Shown here: one piece after another, positions 56,666 through 64,000 of the stretch | Layout of the letters: every line of letters starts with the position of its first letter | How positions within the stretch are numbered: the stretch's first letter is position 1 | DNA from: Silurus meridionalis | Taxonomy: Eukaryota > Chordata > Actinopteri > Siluriformes > Siluridae | Direction of reading: 5' to 3' | DNA: 64,000 bases | Assembly (NCBI RefSeq): GCF_014805685.1 | Contig: NC_060886.1 | Location: 24,281,608 to 24,345,607 of the forward strand | Position numbers and translations under genes: made by a program | Notes under the pieces: generated by a model | What the model was told of the DNA's origin: nothing | The model's input: the letters and a program-made list of their open reading frames with translations, nothing else | The model's database searches: none

Positions 56666-57845
56666 AAAAAAGTACAGATATAAATAACACTACATTTATC
56701 TTAAACGGTTATTTAAAATAACACAATATACAGACTATATGACAGATCAGTAATGCACATAATGGGAGAGTGCAGGGTAGTGCAAATAGCAGTGTTGTGT
56801 GTCAGATAAGATAAAGAGGTTACTTTAGAACCTTTGTATAATATACAGCAGCAAGTGTGTGTAACATATGGTAATGATGTGATGACTGACTGTACTGATG
56901 ATGCAGTACTTATAGATATGATGCAGGGCATATAATTTAGATCAGTTGTTAATGAGGGTAATTGCCTGATGTAGTTCTGTTCCTGTGCCTGGCAGTTTTG
57001 GTAAACAAAGTTCTGTTCCATCTGCCAGAAGGGAGTAGTTAAAAGAGGTTTTATTCAGGGTGCAAAGGGTCAGTAGTGATTTTTCCTGATTCTTGTATGG
57101 TACAAGTAGTGTATAGTGGACAGGGGAGCACCAATTATTTTTCTGCTGTTTTAACTGTTTGCTGCAGTCTGTTCCTGTCCTGTTTTGTTGCTGCTCCAAA
57201 CCAGATGGTGATGGATGTGCACAGGACAGATTCAATGCAGTGTAGAACTGTATCAACAGCTCCTGTGGCAGAACAGCTCCTGTCCCATTTCAGATCTTGG
57301 GAAATGGTAGTCCCCAGAAACTTGAAGGTCTCCACAGATGACACAGAGCTGTTGGATATTGTGATGGGGAGTAGTGTTGAGGGGTGTTTCATAAAGTCTA
57401 ATTTGCAGTCATTAGTATAGAGGGAGAATAACAGTGGGGACACACATCCCTGAGGAGCACCAGTGCTGACTGTCCAAATAATAGAGGTAACCCTGCCCAA
57501 TCTCACCTGTTGTTTCCCACCTGTCAGAAAGCTGCTTATCCACTGACAGATGGCAGGGGGTATAGTGAGCCTTAGGAGTTTGGAGTGGTTTATTGTATTA
57601 AAAGCTGAATTGAAGTTGACAAACAGAATCAGGGTATATGTTCCTGTCCCATGTTCACTGCATGATCCACTGATCTTTTTGCTCGGTAGAATAACTGTAG
57701 GGAATCCAGCAGCTGTTCTGTTACATTCTTTAAGTGGACCAATACCAGCTGCCCAAAGATCTTCCTGACGACAGATTTTAGAGCGACATGACTGTAGTCA
57801 TTCAGTCTTAATGGGAGAGTAGTGCAGATGCTGCCATCCGTCATG
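56666..57845 (-). mobile_element. Rex1-like LINE, truncated at both ends
   Basis: The minus strand has the last third of a LINE reverse transcriptase (57,844-56,942), then a 3' untranslated part (56,940-56,666) that parallels 23,721-23,930. The final AATAAA-type end and tail seen at 24,000 are missing here, and the sequence joins Tc1 DNA at about 56,665. The 5' end is truncated inside the reverse transcriptase. Jockey-superfamily Rex1 assignment is by motif style and is moderately sure. Confidence 0.75.
56942..57844 (-). pseudogene. Rex1-like reverse transcriptase fragment, broken
   Basis: Motifs in order are VRKIFGQLVLVHLKNVTEQL near 57,740, RAKRSVDHAVN, TGAPQGCVSPLLFSLYTNDC near 57,450, SVETFKFLGTTISQDLKWD near 57,310, and SVLCTSITIWFGAATKQDRN near 57,210 with LQQTVKTAEK. 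The palm region with the Y/F-A-D-D motif is deleted between LYTNDCKLDF and the next block, so it cannot copy RNA. Frameshifts occur near 57,630 and 57,135. Confidence 0.78.
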
Positions 57846-59985
57846 CCATCTTAAACACTCCTCAGTTTGAACATTTGATATGTTTTCTATATTATGCTTT
57901 TTGCTTTTTTTTGTCTGCAAGATAGGAAAATATATTAGATTTATTAATCTATAGAAAAAATTAGATAGCAGGAGCCAACTTGTATTGTGACCCTTGGGTG
58001 ACCTTTATCCAAGACAACTACTGTAAAATCACCATAGCTATACAACAAAGCTGTGGAGCGTCAAGACAACACATCCAACCTGCAATGACACAACTGCTGT
58101 AGTGCCTTTTACAGAGCACTAAGAGCAAATTTCAAGAATTAATTTCGAGCATTCACATTTTTATTTGACTGCCATGTTTCTTCACATTTCATTCCAGGAT
58201 TAGAGTAAGGTGTGACATTACCCCTCATACACTTATTGTGTACTGACAAACTGTTTGATTTTATTCAAACAAGTTGTTTTGAATATATCACACATTTGCT
58301 ATTGCATGATTAAACTAGGGGACAAAGCAGAAAACAAGGTTCAAGAGGCAGTGTTTCCACATACTGAATTTTTGTGCCTATGTTTGCTCTGAGTGGAGGA
58401 AAAAAGGCAAAAATCAAGGTTAGAATGTTGAATCATATGTGCAGAGTACATTTCATTCATTTAAGCTTTTCATTTATTAATAAAGGGGAGCTGAGGATAC
58501 CTTTGTACATTTATTCCTATATAAATAGATATGATATTATTTACACTTTTGCAACTTAAATTACTCTTTTCATGCAACATGTATGGCCCTTAGAGAAAAG
58601 ACTTATGAATGGCAGCTTTATTAAAGGGCACAGTGTAATAACATTTGATGTTTATTTTTCACACAGGTGGGAAAAAAGGTACAAGAGTGCTGCCAGTATA
58701 AATTCTTACACACTATGTTTTAGAAACTGGTTTAAACTGTGGATCGTGCACTAATGATTCTGACCCAATTGCCAATTCATTCATAATAAACACAATGTAT
58801 TTAAGAATTCTGTCATACAGTAATCCAGCTGTCTAAAATAGAGACTGTAACTGTGTCTTTAAATCCTATTGGTTATAAAGTTCTTCGTGACCATATCAAA
58901 AGACTCTACTTCCCAAGATAATATTACTCTCTTTCCTTCAGCCCACAAAATGTCTCTGTACTTCTATCATGCATAATGAAGTAGATAAGATGCTGCTGTA
59001 GCTTTAGCTATACAGTCCAGTAGGGTGTGGATGCAGTTGCTCTAATGTACTGCAATTCTCCTTCGGGAAATAGGGTATAATGCAACCTAATGCTACTTAC
59101 CTCTGAAAGTAGTCTAATGTTCAGAGGCAGATTTTGTAGAAGTGTGGCATGTGGGTTAATCATAGTATTAGAGTAAATTTGAGTTGCAAACTTGGCACAC
59201 AATACTATGCAGATAGCAAAAATGTCTAGTGACACACAGTGATTCAACTGTGACGTTTTTAAAAAGCCTATAACTGCATCTAAACTATTGCTAAATTAGA
59301 GAAAATGAGTGCCCAAAAATAGCTCCCTTCTACTCTCTGAAATTGTAGCTTCATCCATTATGCCAGTATACAGTATAGTATTCTACTGTAGGTATAAGAC
59401 CACATTTAAAAAACACATATAAATAAGAGGGGGGATAAATAAATAATAGGGGAAAATGAATCAATGTGTCCTGTCTGAAAGTCAACAAAGTAATACTATA
59501 ATATGTACTAAAATGACAGATTAGCTCTACATTTTCAGGTTTTAGCAAGTACCTTATTCAGAATTAAGTGCTATAAAGTAATTTATTGTCTACAAAAGTC
59601 TTTTAATGCTAGTAGAAACCAGGATGTTGTTTCATCAATTAATTCGTTTTTTAGTGCTAATTTAAGTTCTTGCTAGTTCTTCAGTCTTTGTTTGAAGACA
59701 GTCTGAAGAAATGGACTAAATTAAATGTAATATGTGGTCTGTCAAATGTATGATACACATCATATAGATATATAAGTATAAGTAAAATAATATAAGTAAA
59801 TATATTATAATCTAGTATAAATTATATAATGTGAATGTGAACAATTGACCTACAGTAATATTAACATGATCCAAGACTGTGTGGGCATTAATTCTATTCC
59901 AGGACCGAATTATACATGAACGAATCCTTTTGGATTTGACAGGATGAGCCTGTGTATCTCTAAGAAAATATGGGACAGAAATTGT
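57846..59985. other. AT-rich DNA, nothing recognised
   Basis: No gene, long ORF or repeat ends are supported over 2.1 kb. Confidence 0.4.
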
Positions 59986-60425
59986 TTTATACTCCTATTA
60001 TATCCCATACTGGCAGCTACAGGAAGCTGGTGAAGAAATCATAGGACTAGGGTGATGTGGGAAAAGTTGGGATGATGAAAAACAGTATGTATAGCTGCAG
60101 TCTGGATCAGTTACAGATGCTGAGTGGTATGCAAGGGAAGGTCTGCCAGAATCCAGTTTAGTACTAACAAGCACCTGAGTTGTCTTCATGAACAGGAATA
60201 GCCAGGTGCTTCTGTTGTAAGTGAAAAATCTTTACCAGAAGGATAGTGAGGTGTGCAGAAATACCCCAAGATTGTATGTATTCTCCAGGGAGATCAAAAG
60301 ACATTGACAAGGGGTTGCATCTCAAGACATATATAGCAACTCAGTCTTGTTAGGATTTTGTTTGGGGTGATGAAGTTTCAGGATGTCTGTAGAAGAGGAG
60401 AAAACCCATTTTAAGAGATAGAATT
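59986..60425 (-). repeat. Possible old interspersed repeat
   Basis: GCAGTCTGGATCAGTTACAG, AGCACCTGAGTTGTCTTCAT and GAGGTGTGCAGAAATACCCC are words I know from an abundant, decayed fish repeat. No end or coding frame is visible, so this is a low-confidence call, including its strand. Confidence 0.35.
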
Positions 60426-60833
60426 AGGAAAAGTATAGCACAGTGTAGGAATAGCTGTAAGAGGGAATGATTTTGTTAATCTACTCTTTACAGAGGTAGG
60501 CAAAGTAAGCAGTTGGGGAGAAGGGTGACAAAAGGAGACTTAAAAATCAAGTGAATAAAGACGTAACAAAGCTCTGCTGGTTCAGATGGAGATTCCTCTA
60601 ACTTTCTGGAGTAGGATGTTCTAGCAGCAGTTTCATCTGATGCGAACCGAAATAGAAGAAAGGAGTATAAAAGTAGATCTAGTTATGATATTGTTTTGAC
60701 ATTCTCTCAGCTATTTTATTGTTAAGTGTTGAAGACTAAGTGCAGGATTTTAACTTTATACTTACTTACTTTTGCTTGATTGGTTTATTTCCTTTTTTGT
60801 ACAAAATTGGATTTAGCAAGAAGCAATATTAAC

Positions 60834-61017
60834 CTCCTATGACCTGGGTGTCCACATACGTGGACAATGTGCACAATGGTGTCTTTATTGTTTTCTGTAG
60901 ATACAGACCGAGTGTCCACATAAGTGACATAATTTTTTCCAAGAAGAGCTTCATGTTCAAAGAAAATATATGGTTATTATAATTATTGGTTCTTCCCAAA
61001 GCTCAGGTCTTAGGAGG
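60834..61017 (+). mobile_element. Short MITE with inverted ends (TTAA on the left)
   Basis: The left end CCTCCTATGACCTG and right end CAGGTCTTAGGAGG are inverted with one mismatch. TTAA lies immediately left, and the right flank is TTCT, possibly a decayed TTAA. A GTCCACATA-type word is repeated inside on the left half. At 184 bp it is a typical MITE; a piggyBac-type origin is an inference. Confidence 0.6.
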
Positions 61018-61207
61018 TTCTAGTCTAGGGTGCTATCAGTTTGCGTTGAATTTGTTAAAACTTTGCAATTCAAGGTCAATGTTAAACACAAATACAACTC
61101 TTTGAATAATTCAATTATTATATCACCCATATAAAGCCCTTTTTTAAAAAATAAAACCATTTTATATTGAGAGACAGCAACTGTGTTTAGCTATTGCTTA
61201 ACATGTA

Positions 61208-61445
61208 AATAAAATAAAATGAAATGAAATTATTTTTTATTTGTATAGCACATTTAACAGTGGACATTGACCCAAAGCAGCTTTACAGAGATAAAGAGGC
61301 TATAATGTTAGAATGTATAATTTTAATGCCTATAAGTTTGTTCCAGATAAATTTATCCCAAATGAGCAAGCCATCAGGAATGATGAAAAGGAACCAGACT
61401 CGAAAAGGAAACCTATCTCTTTTGGGTGGCACCAAATGTCATAAC
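61208..61445 (+). repeat. Dispersed fish repeat S, copy 2
   Basis: TTTTATTTGTATAGCACATT, GACATTGACCCAAAGCAGCT, AAATGAGCAAGCCATCAGGA and GGAACCAGACTCGAAAAGGA correspond to copy 1 at 24,380-24,605. This copy extends farther, to a CTTTTGGGTGGCACCA end, and is more diverged. Confidence 0.6.
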
Positions 61446-63489
61446 AGTTCCATTATTGTTGAAATGTACTGTTCAGTGATACAGTAGGTACTCAAATGCA
61501 GTAATGCTCATGCAAAAAAAAAACAGTAATAATAATAATACATGTAATATGAACCTGTAGAAAATGAGTGATTTCTTAGCTTGGTATTTATAGAAAACCA
61601 CATTAAATTAACCAAAGTATTTTATTAATTAATTTCAACCGTCGAGTGTGTACACTTTTAGACAAAAATCTTGGTTCTGCATTAACTTTGTTGTGCCTGC
61701 TAATCTTAACACCTGAAAAATGCAATTAAAAAGTTCTGTTAGTCAAAAACTGTTTTGAAGAATGCATTAAACACTTAACACTTGTGTAAGTGCCTTTTCT
61801 TTCCTTGTGTGCTTGAGATAAAGTTGTTTTGCTCGTTTGATTTCACTCAGTGCCTCATTTGTAAAACATGAGTTACTTGAATACCAAATGAGAGGTGATC
61901 TAGTCAGTAAACAGAGATAATGCAGTAATAAACCTTGATCTATCAGCATAGTTATGATGACCACAGAAAAGTGAATAATTGCACCTGTAACACTACTGCG
62001 ATGCTGTTAGAGAATTGAAAGGGTGAAATGCTTTTTCCCTATCTTCACAAAACCTTTTTTAGCTTGCCTGTTTGGTAAAATTACCCCACAATTCAGTCAT
62101 TTAACTTGCAGCCTTTCTAGAAGTGTTACACTTTGTTCTGATTCCTGTGGCAGTTTGCTGTCATTTAGAAAAAGAAATGCACACACATTTGTTTTAGCTG
62201 CTTGTTCTTCCCCATTACTTTCACTTATTTCATTCAGAAATGACACTATTTTCCTGTTTTTCCAACATTCAGTGATGTACAAGCATGTGTTAACACTCAC
62301 CAATTGGTTATTATGAAAATAAGCCAGTTGTAATTTTAGCAGAGAGATTACACAAAGTATGATGATTCATTAAACTGATTTTATTATTGTTAGTTAAAAG
62401 TTTCTTGATATTTTTTCCTTTCAATAGTAAATGATAAAAGAAGCAATAGGAGATAATGTGCTTTCTGATCTTCATTATAGGCATATATTCGGCAATATTC
62501 AAGCCTGTCCACTTACACAGACAGCTTAGTCAACCTGAAAAGATAAACAATATGACTGTCAGATTTTCTCCTACTAGAGACAGGCCTTAATGTAATACTA
62601 ATGAGCATCTCAGCACATATTGTTTCTTCACTCACTTTTTACTCAGAAGACTGACAGTAAAAGCAGAGTGATTAAAACAAGCAAGCAAACAAACAAACAA
62701 ACAAACAAACAAAAGTGACTTAGTTCTTCTATAGTACAACTTGGAGGAACAACCTGTGACAGCAAAATGATGGCATGGACAACCTCCCTACTAAATAGGC
62801 CCATATCAAATAGATATAGTCAATGCTAGAAAAAGATGTAACTATAGAGGAAAGAGGAAAGAGTAAAAGAGGGAAAGGAAATTTGCCCTGGGTAATAGTC
62901 TATACTGTCTACTGCAAGGTGCACTCAGCCAGAAGCGTTATTCATGCTGACATGAACAGCTTAGTGTCAGTTTGAAAAAAAACGTCAGTAAAAATGTCTT
63001 GTTGAAGCTCTGTAACACACTATGATTAAATTTGATTACATCAGCAGGGGTAATATAGAGTTTCAGCCAACATAATTACAGCATGCAATTAAAATATACT
63101 GAAATTCAGCAGATGTCTGGAAATTAGTCATATTTGTTGTACCCTTAAACTTTTAGTAGAAAAGCTTTTCTATTAACCATCGTTGTGCCCCAAATAGTCT
63201 GTATAAAGGGGAAAAAAAATAGATAAAAGTATGACTGAATTTTGCATTTTGCAAATTCTCACTGCATTGAACCAAGACATGATATTTTACTTTGACTTTA
63301 ATGACAGTAATTGCATTTTTCTCCCAAAGCAGCACTAATTCAAGGAAGGGTTAGAAGGAAAATAAGTATGTATCACTCTTGTGTTTATCAAAGTCATTCA
63401 TAAATTACAAATCATTTATTAAAACAAATTACAAATTACATTGTATTTTAAAAACAAGTACAAAATATCCACATTATTTAAGGATGAAG
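61446..63489. other. AT-rich DNA with a (CAAA)n tract
   Basis: A (CAAA)n tract of about seven units lies near 62,685-62,712. I see no gene or transposon end otherwise. Confidence 0.4.
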
Positions 63490-64000
63490 AACGTCTCTAG
63501 GTTACATAAGTAACCCTATTTCCCTGAGGGAACAAGATGCTGCGTCGCAACACTTTGGGAACGCTTTCATTCACGTGTGTAATCTGTCCAATGGAAGGCG
63601 TGGCGTCACTGGCAGGGGGGCATCACGACCAGGAATCTAAAAAAAGCACATGGAGTGAAGCCGGCGCTAGCTTCTGTAAGAAGAAGGAAGCGCTGCAGGG
63701 ACGCCGGAAGTGTGGCGTTTTGTTCTTTCAGGGAACCAGGGTTACATACGTTACATAGTAACCTAGAGACGTTTCCTATCAGACTGTAGAACCTGACAAA
63801 GGTCAGCGGGGTAGACCAGACCACGGCAATGCAGATCTCTTGGAGGGATGCTCCAGAGGACAAGACCGCCACACTCCAAGTGTAGTGAGCTCTGACCCCG
63901 AAAGGTGCGGGGAGACCAGAGGACTCATAAGAGGATGAGATAGCATTCACAATCCATCTGCTGATCGTCTGATTGTTCACAGAGAGTATCTTTTTATAGA
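63490..64000 (-). mobile_element. DIRS-like retrotransposon D5, 3' end, runs off the window
   Basis: The left end AAGTAACCCTATTTCCCTGA followed by GCTGCGTCGCAACACTTTGG is the 3' outer end of a minus-strand DIRS, as in D1 and D2. The internal repeat lies near 63,720-63,780 and recombinase remnants follow to the window edge. The 5' part is outside. Confidence 0.82.
63606..64000 (-). pseudogene. DIRS tyrosine recombinase C-terminal remnant (D5)
   Basis: The minus strand reads ISRWIVNAISSSYESSGLPA, GVRAHYTWSVAV, LQEICIAVVWSTPLTFVRFY, the C-terminal catalytic segment. The H-x-x-R motif is now H-Y-T-W: Arg is replaced by Trp, as in D3, although neighbouring residues differ. The frame runs on past the end of the domain into terminal repeat. 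It is inactive. Confidence 0.75.

Noticed and set aside
57076..57420. Plus-strand ORF of 114 codons
   Set aside because: It is antisense to the Rex1-like reverse transcriptase remnant.
63537..63758. Plus-strand ORF of 73 codons near the right edge
   Set aside because: It lies in DIRS terminal repeat sequence that is noncoding in the other copies.

Overview
The window looks like a low-gene-density, AT-rich stretch of a teleost fish nuclear genome. The evidence is one vertebrate gene (LRRC3 family), many microsatellites, and a transposon mix typical of ray-finned fishes: RTE-, L2- and Rex1-like LINEs, DIRS-type tyrosine-recombinase retrotransposons, Tc1-like and hAT-like DNA transposons, and TTAA- or TA-flanked MITEs. 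A siluriform or other ostariophysan is my guess from the repeat style, but the sequence alone does not settle it.

Region 1-11,467 is one deep nest. The outer shell is a hAT-like non-autonomous element (family E; fragments 1-396 and 11,370-11,467). It is split by a DIRS-like retrotransposon on the minus strand (3' end at 397, 5' end near 11,369). The DIRS is in turn filled by three RTE-like LINE copies (A 1,546-3,738 minus; B 5,323-8,454 minus, full length with a 17-bp target duplication; C 9,337-11,134 plus) and by a Tc1-like transposon of the DD37E type (3,742-5,293). Region 11.5-32.7 kb holds further E-family copies (13,466-15,388; 19,650-21,197; 27,652-31,725), two copies of a second hAT-like MITE family F with 8-bp target duplications, two internally deleted DIRS copies, a split Tc1 relic, and a piggyBac-like TTAA MITE. 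Region 32.7-35 kb is an old F-family copy with an L2-like LINE in it. Region 35-48.5 kb is mostly AT-rich single-copy-looking DNA with microsatellites.

The only intact protein-coding gene I can support is an LRRC3-like gene at 48,543-49,343 (minus; 266 aa; signal peptide, three LRRs with N and C caps, one membrane helix, short conserved tail). Its coding sequence is in one exon. About 2.8 kb upstream lies the only clear CpG-rich promoter of the window (52.1-52.3 kb, with GC box and CCAAT box facing the gene), which suggests a noncoding first exon and an intron in the 5' UTR. A six-codon upstream ORF precedes the start codon.

Region 53-64 kb holds a TA-flanked MITE (53,760-54,489), a DIRS 5' end (54,725-55,092), half of a Tc1-like element joined to a Rex1-like LINE (56,010-57,845), a small MITE with TTAA at one end (60,834-61,017), and a DIRS 3' end running off the window. 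The transposons do not form a functional pathway: every transposon ORF seen is broken. I found no CRISPR array, no tRNA or rRNA gene that I could support, and no novel multi-gene system. The main interest is the layered insertion history and the regulation of the LRRC3-like gene.
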